35,387 nucleotides of DNA from an uncultured Bacillota bacterium (lineage in GTDB: Bacteria; Bacillota; Clostridia; Lachnospirales; CAG-274): contig CATZZP010000020.1 in NCBI GenBank assembly GCA_958426775.1, positions 1-35,387 on the forward strand, in the 5' to 3' direction. A program made the position numbers and the translations under genes. The stretch's first letter is position 1; each line of letters begins with the position of its first letter. Shown here piece after piece: positions 8,468 to 16,756 of the stretch. Below the pieces are notes generated by a model. It was not told the DNA's origin. It ran no database searches and saw only the letters and a program-made list of their open reading frames with translations.

Positions 8468-8650
8468 TTAAATTTGCTTTCTTACGGTAGCATATTCATC
8501 ATTTAATCTGTAATAGGGACAGGCAAAATTTGCCGACCTCATATATTTTTCGGTTTCGTCCTCATCAAGAGAAACCTCACAATAATAATTATCATTCTCT
8601 TCGTCATATACGTAAAATAAGCACCGCTCACAGTTAGTTGATTTTTTCAA
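8468..8650 (-). CDS. Small four-cysteine protein (DUF6472-like)
   Basis: A protein of about 60 residues with four cysteines arranged CxxC, then single cysteines about 14 and 20 residues later (NCERC, YYCEV, FACPYY). This is a possible metal-binding knuckle. It resembles the clostridial family DUF6472, recalled from memory, whose function is unknown. I choose the TTG at 8650, because the strong site AGAGGTG sits 6 bases ahead of it. A longer frame using GTG at 8659 would start inside that same ribosome binding site and adds only three residues. It lies upstream of asnB on the same strand and is divergent from the HAD gene. Confidence 0.75.
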   Translation of the reverse strand: MKKSTNCERCLFYVYDEENDNYYCEVSLDEDETEKYMRSANFACPYYRLNDEYATVRKQI

Positions 8651-8668
8651 TTTTATCACCTCTTTTTT

Positions 8669-8697
8669 ATTATAGCATTATTATATGCTTTTGTAAA
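8669..8697 (-). promoter_or_regulatory. Sigma-A promoter for the small cysteine protein and asnB
   Basis: On the minus strand TTTACA (8692-8697) and TATAAT (8669-8674) are 17 bases apart, with a TGC just before the -10. The predicted start near 8662 leaves an extremely short leader. A second TATAAT at 8680-8685 has a poorer -35. Confidence 0.65.
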
Positions 8698-8704
8698 ACA
8701 CCCC

Positions 8705-8733
8705 TTGTAAAGTCTATTTTCTTATGCTATCCT
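8705..8733 (+). promoter_or_regulatory. Extended -10 promoter for the HAD gene
   Basis: TTGTAA (8705-8710) and TATCCT (8728-8733) are 17 bases apart, with TG at 8725-8726 forming an extended -10. The predicted start near 8740 touches the GAGGTG site, so the leader would be about 13 bases. Confidence 0.55.
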
Positions 8734-8752
8734 TTGAAATGAGGTGAATAAA

Positions 8753-9373
8753 ATGTATGACAGTATAATTTTTGACTTAGACGGAACACTTTGGGATGCT
8801 GTTGATAATATCCTGATTTCTTGGAATAAGGTCCTTGAAAACAATAACAAATTAAAAATTACCAAACCACAGCTATCAGCCTGTATGGGGCTTAAAATGG
8901 ACCTTATAGCAGAAAAACTTTTCCCCGACCTTGACAGAAAAAGCCAAATTGCACTTATGGAAAAATGCAGTGATTATGAGCTTAAATATCTTGCAGAACA
9001 CGGAGCAAGGCTTTATGACGGCATTGAGGAAACAATAAATACCCTAAGTAAAACTCACAAGCTTTTTATATGCAGTAACTGTCAAAAAGGATATATTGAG
9101 TGTTTTTTAGGCTGTTATAAATTAGGTCAATACTTTACCGACACAGAATGCTGGGGCAATACAGGCTTGTCCAAGGGTGAAAACATATCCCTTTTAATAA
9201 AGAGAAATAACCTTAAATCGCCTGTATATGTAGGAGATACCCAAGGTGACAAAGATGCCGCTTATGAAGCAGAAATACCTTTTGTTTTTGCCGCCTACGG
9301 CTTTGGAAAAACAGATGAATACGATTATAAGGTTCACTCAATAAAGGAGCTTCCCCATGTAATAATCAACTAA
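8753..9373 (+). CDS. HAD-superfamily phosphatase, phosphoglycolate phosphatase-like
   Basis: A HAD hydrolase of 206 residues that probably removes phosphate from a small metabolite; the substrate cannot be told. Motif I is FDLDGTLWD near the N terminus, with the nucleophile Asp and acid/base Asp intact. Motif II is FICSNCQ. Motif IV is YVGDTQGDKDAA. A helical cap lies between motifs I and II (about 20-85), as in the Gph subfamily. The start is the ATG at 8753, since GAGGTG at 8741-8746 is its ribosome binding site. An upstream GTG at 8744 would lie within that site. It is divergent from the small cysteine gene and precedes the SulP transporter, which has its own promoter. Confidence 0.85.
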   Translation: MYDSIIFDLDGTLWDAVDNILISWNKVLENNNKLKITKPQLSACMGLKMDLIAEKLFPDLDRKSQIALMEKCSDYELKYLAEHGARLYDGIEETINTLSKTHKLFICSNCQKGYIECFLGCYKLGQYFTDTECWGNTGLSKGENISLLIKRNNLKSPVYVGDTQGDKDAAYEAEIPFVFAAYGFGKTDEYDYKVHSIKELPHVIIN

Positions 9374-9414
9374 AATCTTTAAAAAAACACTATTATTTTA
9401 TACATCAACATATA

Positions 9415-9443
9415 TTGACAAATTTTGTAAACAAGAATATAAT
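9415..9443 (+). promoter_or_regulatory. Perfect consensus sigma-A promoter for the SulP gene
   Basis: TTGACA (9415-9420) and TATAAT (9438-9443) are both perfect and 17 bases apart. Transcription should begin near 9450, giving a leader of about 40 bases that contains AAAGGGGG. Confidence 0.9.
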
Positions 9444-9489
9444 ATGTAGGTTGCTAACGCTTAAATTATAAAAGGGGGTTTCTTTCTCA

Positions 9490-11142
9490 ATGGAAAGACT
9501 TATACCAAAGCTGTTTACCGTTATGAAAACCTACACAAAGGAGCAGTTTGTAAAGGATATTATAGCGGGTATTATTGTTGCTATTATTGCTCTGCCTTTG
9601 TCTATTGCACTTGCACTGGCATCCGGAGTTACACCTGAAAAGGGCATTTACACCGCTATTACGGCAGGCTTTGTAATTTCCTTCTTGGGCGGTAGCAGAG
9701 TTCAGATTTCAGGACCTACTGCGGCATTTGCCACCATCGTTGCCTCAATAGTTGCCGAGAATGGTATGGACGGGCTTATCGTCGCTACCATAATAGCAGG
9801 TATTATTTTAATGATTATGGGCTTTGCAAGGCTTGGTACTTTAATTAAATTTATACCCTACACCATTACAACAGGCTTTACCTCAGGTATTGCAGTAACT
9901 ATATTTATCGGACAAATTAAGGACTTTTTAGGACTTAACGTAGTTACCGAGGAGCCTTTAATAGAAACTGTTGAAAAGCTTAAGGCTGTATTTACCTTTA
10001 TAGATACCATAAATATATGGGCATTTTTAGTAGGTATGCTCTGTATGGTTATACTTATTGTATGGCCTATGTTACCCGGATTTCTTAATAAAATTCCACC
10101 CTCACTTATTGCGGTTATAGTTAGTATTGCGGTTGTTAAGGGCTTTGAACTGCCTGTAAATACTATAGGTGATTTGTATACAATTTCATCTGATTTACCT
10201 GCATTGTCAATCCCTGATGTAAGCTTTTCAATGATAGGAAAGCTTTTACCTAATGCTTTAACCATAGCTATTCTGGCAGCCATAGAGTCCCTTTTATCCT
10301 GTGTAGTTTCAGACAGTATGGTAAACGGAAGACATCGTTCTAACATGGAGCTTATTGCACAGGGTGCAGGTAACATTACCTCAGCTCTTTTCGGCGGTAT
10401 TCCTGCAACAGGTGCTATTGCACGTACAGCGGCTAACGTTAAAAACGGCGGTCGCACACCTATAGCAGGTATGGTTCATGCTATTGTACTTTTACTTATA
10501 CTTATTGTGTTTATGCCCTATGCAGAGCTTATACCTATGCCGGCAATTGCGGCAATCCTGTTTATGGTAGCCTACAATATGTCAAGCTGGAGAGAGTTTG
10601 TTTATCTTTGCAAGTACTCACCTAAAAGTGATATAATCGTACTTGCTACAACCTTTGCACTTACTGTTATATTTGACCTTGTAATTGCTATCGAAGTTGG
10701 TATGGTTGCCGCCGCACTTCTGTTTATTAAGCGTATGAGTGAGGTAACCGAGGTGCATGGCTGGAAATATGCCGATGATGACGACGACCCTGACAGCATT
10801 ACTCTTCGTACAGTACCAAAAAACACCCTTGTTTATGAGATAAACGGACCTATGTTTTTCGGTGCAGCCGACAAAATTTTGCAGATTGCCGTTAAGGATA
10901 CCACAAACTGCCTTATTTTACGTATGAGAAGTGTAAATGCCATAGACGCAACCGCCATGCGTAACCTTGAAAAGCTTTATAACCTATGTAAAATGAAAAA
11001 AGTCACCCTCATCTTATCTCACGTAAATGAACAGCCAATGTCAATTATGGAAAAAGCAGGCTTTGATAAAAAAATAGGGGCAGAAAACTTCTGCCCTCAT
11101 ATAGATGACGCTCTGGCAAGAGCTGCCGAGCTTAACGTTTAA
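9490..11142 (+). CDS. SulP-family anion transporter with STAS domain
   Basis: An integral membrane permease of the SulP/SLC26 family. Members carry sulfate, bicarbonate or other anions by proton or sodium symport or by exchange; the substrate cannot be read from sequence. The 550 residues hold many hydrophobic helices (about 25-420), including the conserved segment SRVQISGPTAAFATIVAS and a Gly/Ala-rich FGGIPATGAIARTAANVKNG. A cytoplasmic STAS domain (about 440-550) follows, with LRMRSVNAIDATAMRNL as the conserved core loop. The ATG has a G-rich site somewhat far upstream (about 11 bases). It stands as a single transcription unit with a perfect promoter and its own terminator. The charged stretch DDDDDPD just before STAS is a likely linker. 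Confidence 0.9.
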   Translation: MERLIPKLFTVMKTYTKEQFVKDIIAGIIVAIIALPLSIALALASGVTPEKGIYTAITAGFVISFLGGSRVQISGPTAAFATIVASIVAENGMDGLIVATIIAGIILMIMGFARLGTLIKFIPYTITTGFTSGIAVTIFIGQIKDFLGLNVVTEEPLIETVEKLKAVFTFIDTINIWAFLVGMLCMVILIVWPMLPGFLNKIPPSLIAVIVSIAVVKGFELPVNTIGDLYTISSDLPALSIPDVSFSMIGKLLPNALTIAILAAIESLLSCVVSDSMVNGRHRSNMELIAQGAGNITSALFGGIPATGAIARTAANVKNGGRTPIAGMVHAIVLLLILIVFMPYAELIPMPAIAAILFMVAYNMSSWREFVYLCKYSPKSDIIVLATTFALTVIFDLVIAIEVGMVAAALLFIKRMSEVTEVHGWKYADDDDDPDSITLRTVPKNTLVYEINGPMFFGAADKILQIAVKDTTNCLILRMRSVNAIDATAMRNLEKLYNLCKMKKVTLILSHVNEQPMSIMEKAGFDKKIGAENFCPHIDDALARAAELNV

Positions 11143-11152
11143 TATAAGCTTT

Positions 11153-11185
11153 AAGTGTCTGTTGAAAAACAACAGGCACTTTTTT
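11153..11185 (+). terminator. Terminator of the SulP gene
   Basis: AAGTGTCTGTTG (11153-11164) pairs with CAACAGGCACTT (11170-11181), with one G-T pair, around an AAAAA loop. The T run continues to 11185 and overlaps the spmB stop codon on the other strand. Confidence 0.8.
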
Positions 11186-11717
11186 ATGCCCACAAAAGCT
11201 TGCAAATCCAAAGGCTTGCAATAATACCTGCCAAATTTGCCATTAATGCTCCTGCAAGAGTATATCTTGTATTTGTGATTTTCACTGCCATAAAATAAAC
11301 ACTCATAGTATAGAATACCGTTTCGGTACAGCTCATCATTACAGAAGTAAGTCTGCCTGTAAAGGAATCTACCCCATAGGTCTTAAATAAGTCCAGCAAA
11401 ATGCCTGTTGAAGCAGATGAGGAAACAAGCCTCATAAAAGTCAGAGGTATAGCCTGTGCAGGATAACCTGTCAAATCAGCCAGAGGCTTTAAAAGCTTTG
11501 TTATTAAATCCAAAGCACCGCTTGCATTTAAAATTCCCACAGCTACCATTAAGCCTATCATTGTCGGCATAATATTAAGAACTACATAAAAGCCCGATTT
11601 TGTTCCCTCTGTAAAGCTGTCGTATATATCTATTTTTTTACTGTATCCGTAAAAAATTATGTAAACAAACACAAGGGGTATCATTAAGTCCGAAATAAAG
11701 GTTACAATTCTAAGCAT
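11184..11717 (-). CDS. spmB: Spore maturation protein B (nucleoside-recognition/Gate domain membrane protein)
   Basis: SpmB works with SpmA in the dehydration of the developing spore core in Bacillus; the mechanism is not known in detail. The protein of about 177 residues is hydrophobic, with several membrane helices and the family segment NIMPTMIGLMVAVGILNASG followed by RLVSSSASTG. I place the start at the ATG at 11717, which follows GAGGAG. The frame is open further upstream, but that part lies within spmA. The start overlaps the spmA stop by 8 bases, so the two are translationally coupled. Confidence 0.88.
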   Translation of the reverse strand: MLRIVTFISDLMIPLVFVYIIFYGYSKKIDIYDSFTEGTKSGFYVVLNIMPTMIGLMVAVGILNASGALDLITKLLKPLADLTGYPAQAIPLTFMRLVSSSASTGILLDLFKTYGVDSFTGRLTSVMMSCTETVFYTMSVYFMAVKITNTRYTLAGALMANLAGIIASLWICKLLWA

Positions 11718-12297
11718 TATTCCTGCTCCTCTTCTCCATAAGCTTGGCAAATATAATTGATACCGCCGTTGATATAAGAGTTGTAAATATACCCGGTCCT
11801 ATAATCTCCGAGGGGTTTTGCGAACCGTATTGAGTTCTGTAAGCAAGCAGATTTACCGACACTAACTGTAGAGAGGACATATTAACTATCATAAACATAC
11901 ACATCTCCTTGCTTGCAATATTCTTACGTCTGTTAAGGGTTTGCAGCTCCTCCATAGCCTTTATCCCGGGAGGGGTAGCCGCCCAGCCCAACCCTAAAAA
12001 GTTAGCAATAAAATTAGCCGAAATATATTCCAATGCCTTATGTCCCTTTGGAATATCAGGAAAAAGCCACCTTAAAACAGGCATAAGCTTTTTTGTAAGG
12101 GCTTTAATTAGTCCCGCATCCTCACCTATCCGCATAATCCCCGTCCACATAGAAAGTACACCCAGCATTGTTATACAAATTGTAATTGCCTCCTTTGCAG
12201 ACTCAATTGCTCCGTTTGTTACTTGAGGTAATCTGCCTGTAAAAGCTCCTACAAGCACACCCAGTAATATCATACAGCCCCAAATATAATTAAGCAT
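11710..12297 (-). CDS. spmA: Spore maturation protein A (nucleoside-recognition/Gate domain membrane protein)
   Basis: Partner of SpmB; the two proteins are homologous membrane proteins of the Gate family. The 195 residues hold several hydrophobic helices. The typical SpmA segments are VTNGAIESAKEAITICITML, ANFLGLGWAATPPGIKAM and MIVNMSSLQLVSVN. The ATG at 12297 follows GAGGTGG. In Bacillus spmAB belongs to the mother-cell sigma-E regulon. Here a minus-strand CATAAAAT (12321-12328) matches the sigma-E -10 CATACANT at all but one fixed base, but I see no convincing -35. The gene is divergent from sigG. Confidence 0.9.
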   Translation of the reverse strand: MLNYIWGCMILLGVLVGAFTGRLPQVTNGAIESAKEAITICITMLGVLSMWTGIMRIGEDAGLIKALTKKLMPVLRWLFPDIPKGHKALEYISANFIANFLGLGWAATPPGIKAMEELQTLNRRKNIASKEMCMFMIVNMSSLQLVSVNLLAYRTQYGSQNPSEIIGPGIFTTLISTAVSIIFAKLMEKRSRNNA

Positions 12298-12356
12298 ACT
12301 ACCACCTCTGTTTTTTTACCATTTTATGTTAATTGACCTTTATTAATTCTTTTAGA

Positions 12357-12387
12357 GTATAATTTTTATTTTCTTAGGGCAACCTTA
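12357..12387 (+). promoter_or_regulatory. Candidate forespore (sigma-F/sigma-G type) promoter for sigG
   Basis: GTATA (12357-12361) matches the -35 class GYATA. After 16 bases comes GGCAACCTTA (12378-12387), which matches five of six fixed positions of GGnnAnAnTR. It ends 29 bases before the sigG ATG. A TTGACC plus TATAAT pair overlaps here but has a 19-base spacer, so a vegetative promoter is less likely. Confidence 0.6.
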
Positions 12388-12416
12388 GTTATATAAAAAT
12401 TACGGAGGGATTATTT

Positions 12417-13190
12417 ATGGCACTTAACAAGGTGGAAATTTGCGGAGTTAATACAACTAAGCTCCCTTTACTTAAGGCCGATGAAAAGGCGGAGCTTTGG
12501 GAAAGACTCCAAAAGGGAGATGAGCAGGCACGCAATCAGTATATATACGGCAATCTCCGCCTTGTATTAAGTGTTATACAAAGGTTTTCAGGCAGAGGAG
12601 AAAGCCCCGATGATTTATTTCAGGTAGGCTGTATAGGACTTATAAAAGCCATTAACAACTTTGATACCTCCCATAACGTAAAATTCAGCACCTATGCTGT
12701 ACCAATGATTATAGGCGAGGTAAGACGATATTTAAGAGACTATAACAGTATAAGGGTATCACGCTCTATAAGAGATACAGCCTACAAGGCTTTACAGGCA
12801 AAAGAAAAGCTTACTAGCGAGAAAAGTAGAGAGCCTACCGTTGAGGAAATAGCTAAAGAGCTTGGTTTGAAAAAAGAAGAGGTTATTTTTGCCCTTGATG
12901 CAATACAAGACCCTATATCACTATTTGAGCCTGTATATCATGACGGAAGTGATGCTCTCTTTGTAATGGACCAGGTAAGCGATGATAAGAATACGGATTT
13001 ATCATGGATAGAAAACATTGTTTTATCAGAAGCAATAGATAAGCTAAGTGACAGAGAACGGCATATTATTAATTTACGTTTTTTTGAGGGTAAAACCCAG
13101 ATGGAGGTAGCTGATGAAATAGGCATAAGTCAGGCACAGGTCAGTCGTCTTGAAAAAAACGCCTTAAAAAGTATGAAAAAATATATGTGA
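12417..13190 (+). CDS. sigG: RNA polymerase sporulation sigma factor SigG (late forespore)
   Basis: SigG directs late forespore transcription after engulfment. The 257 residues contain the SigG-specific N terminus NKVEICGVNTTKLP. Region 2 has NLRLVLSVIQRF, DDLFQVGCIGLIKAI and FSTYAVPMIIGEVRRYLRD. Region 3 follows, and region 4 has a helix-turn-helix (GKTQMEVADEIGISQAQVSR, near the C terminus). The N-terminal NKVEICGV segment separates it from SigF. The ATG follows ACGGAGGGA by 7 bases. In Bacillus sigG lies after spoIIGB-sigE; here no sigE is present, and it stands first in a run with yfmF, yfmH and lgt (9-base gap to yfmF). Confidence 0.95.
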   Translation: MALNKVEICGVNTTKLPLLKADEKAELWERLQKGDEQARNQYIYGNLRLVLSVIQRFSGRGESPDDLFQVGCIGLIKAINNFDTSHNVKFSTYAVPMIIGEVRRYLRDYNSIRVSRSIRDTAYKALQAKEKLTSEKSREPTVEEIAKELGLKKEEVIFALDAIQDPISLFEPVYHDGSDALFVMDQVSDDKNTDLSWIENIVLSEAIDKLSDRERHIINLRFFEGKTQMEVADEIGISQAQVSRLEKNALKSMKKYM

Positions 13191-13199
13191 GGGATAAAT

Positions 13200-14426
13200 A
13201 TGGAAATCACAACATTTAAAACAAAGGGCATAGATGTATGTCTGTGTAACACAAAAAAATTTAACACTACCTCTATTTGTCTTGTGCAGCGTGTACCCCT
13301 TAGGAGAGAAACCGTCAGCAGTTATTCACTTATACCAAGGGTGCTGTCAAGGGCAAGTAAAAAACATTCCTCCTTGAGGGGTATAAACTCCTATCTGGAA
13401 GAGCTGGGCGGAGCTGAATTTATACCTGAGCCGATAAAAAAAGGTGAAGAGCAAATAATATCCTTTTATATTACAGCACCCTCGGAATTTACAGGCAAAC
13501 TTTTTGAGTTTTTAAGCAGTACCGTTTATAACCCCTTAACAATTGAAGGAGGGTTTATGCCCTCTTACGTACACAATGCCTGTAATGTTGCCGCAAGAGA
13601 GCTTGCCTCAAAGATAAACGACAAACGTAGCTACTGCACCGAAAAGCTAATTGAAACAATGTGTAAAAATGAATACTTTGGTATATGCAGTGACGGATAT
13701 ATTAAAGACTTTGGGGATATATCGGGAAACAGCCTCTACAATTCTTATAAAAGCCTGTTAAGTAACGGCATAACACAGCTTTATATAACGGGAGATATTA
13801 CCCCTAATCAAGCAGAAAGCTATGTAAACAATCATTTCGAACAGGCACAAAGCACTGAAATTGATAAAGCAGAGTATAAGCTCCTTAATCCTCACTCCCC
13901 TGAATTTAAGACTGAGGAGGGCGGCACCTTTCAGTCCTGTCTGTCAATCGGTATACGAGCCGACAAAACATATTATCCTAAGCTTTTGATTGCAAATGAA
14001 ATTTTAAGCGGTTCAGCTTCCTCTCGTTTATTTAACAATATAAGAGAAAAAGAGGGTCTTTGTTATTACATCAGCTCAAGCTTATACCGTTACAAAGGCA
14101 TAATTGCCATACAGGCAGGTATTGAAGAGAATAATGCTCAAAAGGTAACTGACGCTGTTGACAGGGAGTTAAAGTTAATTTCAGAAAAAGGAGTAAGTGA
14201 GAAGGAATTAACAAATGCCAAAAACAGCCTTATTAATTCACTTAAAGCCTTGGAGGACTATCCCGCAAGACTTATGGACTATATGCTTTCACTGTCTGTA
14301 GCAAATGTTGAGCTTTCTATTGAAAATTCCGTCAACGAAATATCTGCCGTAGATGATATAAAGGGTGTGTTTGACACAGCCTTTATTGACACCGTATTTT
14401 TACTAAAGGAGGCTAAAAATGAATAA
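13200..14426 (+). CDS. M16-family peptidase-like protein YfmF (lacks zinc motif)
   Basis: A 408-residue M16 (insulinase) fold protein of the YfmF type. In current annotations the pair is named EF-P 5-aminopentanol modification-associated proteins, after its genetic link to elongation factor P modification in Bacillus; this is from family knowledge. No HxxEH zinc motif is present, so this should be the non-catalytic half of a heterodimer with YfmH. The C-terminal half keeps the substrate-clamp motif SSRLFNNIREKEGLCYYISS. The ATG follows GAGGG. It overlaps yfmH by 8 bases, fitting equal production of the two subunits. Confidence 0.85.
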   Translation: MEITTFKTKGIDVCLCNTKKFNTTSICLVQRVPLRRETVSSYSLIPRVLSRASKKHSSLRGINSYLEELGGAEFIPEPIKKGEEQIISFYITAPSEFTGKLFEFLSSTVYNPLTIEGGFMPSYVHNACNVAARELASKINDKRSYCTEKLIETMCKNEYFGICSDGYIKDFGDISGNSLYNSYKSLLSNGITQLYITGDITPNQAESYVNNHFEQAQSTEIDKAEYKLLNPHSPEFKTEEGGTFQSCLSIGIRADKTYYPKLLIANEILSGSASSRLFNNIREKEGLCYYISSSLYRYKGIIAIQAGIEENNAQKVTDAVDRELKLISEKGVSEKELTNAKNSLINSLKALEDYPARLMDYMLSLSVANVELSIENSVNEISAVDDIKGVFDTAFIDTVFLLKEAKNE

Positions 14427-15648
14427 CGTCCTGTTCAAAAACCTTGAAAACGGCTTAACTCTTTGCTTGATTAAAAAAAGAGGCTATGTACAAAAAGAGG
14501 CTATGCTTGCTTTTAAATGCGGCTCGATTAATACACAGTTTTTAACCCCCGGCGGTAAATGCCGTGTACCCTTCGGAACAGCCCACTTTGTTGAACATAA
14601 GCTCTTTGAGAAAAAGCACGGAAATGCATTTGATGACTTTTCTGCTTTGGGTGCTAATGTAAATGCCTTTACCTCTCTTGATACCACAGCTTATTATTTT
14701 ACCTGCTGTGACAATTTTTATAAGTGCCTTTCCCTTTTGGGCGAAATGTCTGCTAACCCTTATTTTACCGATAAAAATGTAAAAAAAGAGCTTGGAATTA
14801 TCGGCAGTGAAATTACCATGTATGAGGATAATCCCTCCTGGCAAGCTCACTTCAGTATGCTTAAGGGCTTATATGACAAGCACCCTGTAAGCTATTCCAT
14901 TGCGGGCAGTAAGGAGGATATTGAGCAAATAACTCCAAAGGCACTTCAAATATTTTATAACAGCTACTACACAGGCGGAAATGCTATTTTAATTGCAGCC
15001 GGAGATATTAACGAATACGAATTTTTCAGTGAAGCCGAAAAGGCTTTTCCTTTGAAAAAAAGCGAAAATATTAAAAGCCTTTTTCCTAAGTCGGAAAAAA
15101 TTGAAAGAGTGTCTGTTAAAAAGCATATGCCAATTGCAACACCCGTGTTCAGTATAGGCTTCAAGGAAAATGGCTTTGATATGTCGCCTGTAATGCGTAT
15201 ACTCACCTCTAAAATCCTTTTAAACATATTAGCAGGCAAAGGCTCTGTTCTTTATGAAAAGCTTTACACCTCAGGACTTTGTAACAATCCCCTGAATATA
15301 GACTATATCTGCGGTAAGGATTACGGAGTATCGGTTTTATCAGGCACCTCACAAAATCCCGAAAGACTTTTGTCCATGCTCCACTGTGAAATAACAAACT
15401 TCTTAAATTACGGTATTGCTGAAAACTATTTAAACAGGATAATAAAAAAATGTAAGGGCAGTCTTATACAAAGCTATGACAGCCTTGACTTTTGTTGCTC
15501 CTTTACAGCAGATAATTTTATAAAATCCGTAAAAACACTGGACATTTTTGATAAATATGATAGTATTAATAGTGATGAGCTTATTATGAGGCTAAAAAAT
15601 CACTTTAGGGCAGATAATTTATGTATGAGCCAGATTATGCCCCTTTAA
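14419..15648 (+). CDS. M16-family zinc peptidase YfmH (catalytic partner of YfmF)
   Basis: This 409-residue protein is the active partner of the pair. AHFVEHKLFEKK carries the inverted zinc motif HxxEH (His56, Glu59, His60), and the third zinc ligand is expected in EITMYEDNP about 75 residues later. The N-terminal half fits a catalytic M16 domain and the C-terminal half a structural one. It starts inside the end of yfmF with AAAGGAGG upstream. It precedes lgt by 34 bases. The cluster sigG-yfmF-yfmH-lgt is probably read as one unit, though extra promoters for the non-sporulation genes may exist. Confidence 0.88.
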   Translation: MNNVLFKNLENGLTLCLIKKRGYVQKEAMLAFKCGSINTQFLTPGGKCRVPFGTAHFVEHKLFEKKHGNAFDDFSALGANVNAFTSLDTTAYYFTCCDNFYKCLSLLGEMSANPYFTDKNVKKELGIIGSEITMYEDNPSWQAHFSMLKGLYDKHPVSYSIAGSKEDIEQITPKALQIFYNSYYTGGNAILIAAGDINEYEFFSEAEKAFPLKKSENIKSLFPKSEKIERVSVKKHMPIATPVFSIGFKENGFDMSPVMRILTSKILLNILAGKGSVLYEKLYTSGLCNNPLNIDYICGKDYGVSVLSGTSQNPERLLSMLHCEITNFLNYGIAENYLNRIIKKCKGSLIQSYDSLDFCCSFTADNFIKSVKTLDIFDKYDSINSDELIMRLKNHFRADNLCMSQIMPL

Positions 15649-15682
15649 TCTCCCCCTTTGGGGATACATATAGGAGAATGAA

Positions 15683-16546
15683 ATGAATACACCTGATATT
15701 TACTTTCCTAATTTAGGTATAGAAATTCAGCACCTTGACAGAGTTGCCTTCAGCATTTTTGGTTTTGACATATATAAATACGGTGCAATAATATGCTTAG
15801 GCGTTATACTGGGTATTATCCTTGCAATTTATGAGGCAAAAAGAACAGGTCAAAATCCCGATGATTATACGGATTTTGTATTTTGGGCAATCCCTTGCGG
15901 TATTGTAGGTGCAAGGCTTTATTATATAATATTTAACGGAGGCTCTTTATCCGAGTTTTTTGCAATACGTGAGGGTGGTCTTGCTATATACGGAGGTATT
16001 ATAGGTGCAGTTATTGCTGTTATTATTTATACCCGTATAAAAAAATTACCCCTGCTTCTGTTTACCGATACTGCTGCCATGAGCTTGCTTATAGGTCAGA
16101 TTTTAGGTCGTTGGGGCAATCTTGTAAACAGAGAGGCATTTGGCAGAGCATATGAAGGACTTTTTGCCATGGCATATAAGGCGGAACAGGTATCAGGGCT
16201 TAGTATAGAGGGCAGTAACGGTATATACCACGGGGAAGCTGTATATCCTCTTCACAGCTTAAACGGCACGGACTATATATGGGTTCATCCTACCTTCCTT
16301 TATGAAAGCTGTTGGAATTTAATGTTGCTTATAATTATATTTATTATAAGCAGACATAAAAAATTTAACGGTCAGCTTACAGCCGTTTATTTTTTAGGCT
16401 ATGGTATAGGCAGATTTTTTATAGAAAGCTTACGCACAGACCAGCTTTTAATCCTGGGTATACCCGTAAGTATGCTTTTATCGGCATTACTTTCTGTTTG
16501 TGCCGCTGTTTATATGACATACAACTTAATAAAGGCAAAAAAATAA
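15683..16546 (+). CDS. lgt: Prolipoprotein diacylglyceryl transferase
   Basis: Lgt moves a diacylglyceryl group from phosphatidylglycerol to the lipobox cysteine of pre-lipoproteins in the membrane. The 287 residues contain seven likely membrane helices. Family motifs are ARLYYIIF, REGGLAIYGGIIGA, GRWGNLVNREAFG, HPTFLYES and RFFIESLRTDQL, in order. The ATG follows TAGGAGAATGAA. The insert of about 40 residues between GRWGNLVNREAFG and HPTFLYES is within normal variation. The stop codon lies inside the stem of the terminator that follows. Confidence 0.95.
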   Translation: MNTPDIYFPNLGIEIQHLDRVAFSIFGFDIYKYGAIICLGVILGIILAIYEAKRTGQNPDDYTDFVFWAIPCGIVGARLYYIIFNGGSLSEFFAIREGGLAIYGGIIGAVIAVIIYTRIKKLPLLLFTDTAAMSLLIGQILGRWGNLVNREAFGRAYEGLFAMAYKAEQVSGLSIEGSNGIYHGEAVYPLHSLNGTDYIWVHPTFLYESCWNLMLLIIIFIISRHKKFNGQLTAVYFLGYGIGRFFIESLRTDQLLILGIPVSMLLSALLSVCAAVYMTYNLIKAKK

Positions 16547-16573
16547 CAGGTCCGCCAAACCTGTTATTTTTTC
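16537..16573. terminator. Bidirectional terminator for lgt (+) and the candidate small RNA (-)
   Basis: An A-rich stem AATAACAGGT (about 16542-16551) pairs with ACCTGTTATT (16559-16568) around a 7-base loop. It is flanked by A7 on the left and T6 on the right, so both strands end in a U run. Confidence 0.88.
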
Positions 16574-16756
16574 GTACAGGCTTCCTTAAGGAAGCAGACG
16601 TTGAAGCTCTCATTTTGCATAACGCAACAACCCATAAATAAAAAGCACAGAGGAAGGAGTCTTTATTTATAAGGTCTAACTAACAAAACAAAAGGGAAGG
16701 CGTTATAAACAAAATGAGGCGTTGAAGCCTAAGCTCCAACGCCTTTGTATGGCTAA
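16545..16756 (-). ncRNA. Candidate structured small RNA, about 205 nt
   Basis: A perfect sigma-A promoter fires leftward to a U-tailed terminator with no ORF between. Several helices can form. Arm CAAAATGAG (16710-16718) pairs with CTCATTTTG (16609-16617), and GCGTTAT (16700-16706) with ATAACGC (16619-16625). An apical hairpin joins 16634-16642 and 16662-16670 and shows a CU-rich loop on the RNA strand. The 5' segment (16733-16743) can pair either with 16718-16728 or with the near-copy at 16597-16607. About 25 bases (16675-16699) remain unpaired and are pyrimidine-rich. The closed stem with an internal bubble recalls 6S RNA, but I cannot confirm a family. Ends are estimated from promoter and terminator. 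Confidence 0.6.

Noticed and set aside
9858..10457. 199-codon open frame antisense to the SulP gene
   Set aside because: It is fully inside a clear transporter gene, has no ribosome binding site that I can see and no recognisable motif.
15640..15680. CCCC-TTT-GGGG hairpin between yfmH and lgt as a terminator
   Set aside because: The stem is short and no T run follows, so it is not a convincing terminator.
16545..16756. SRP RNA, RNase P RNA or tmRNA as identity of the small RNA
   Set aside because: The diagnostic SRP loop, the RNase P GAGGAAAGUCC segment and a tRNA-like domain are all absent.
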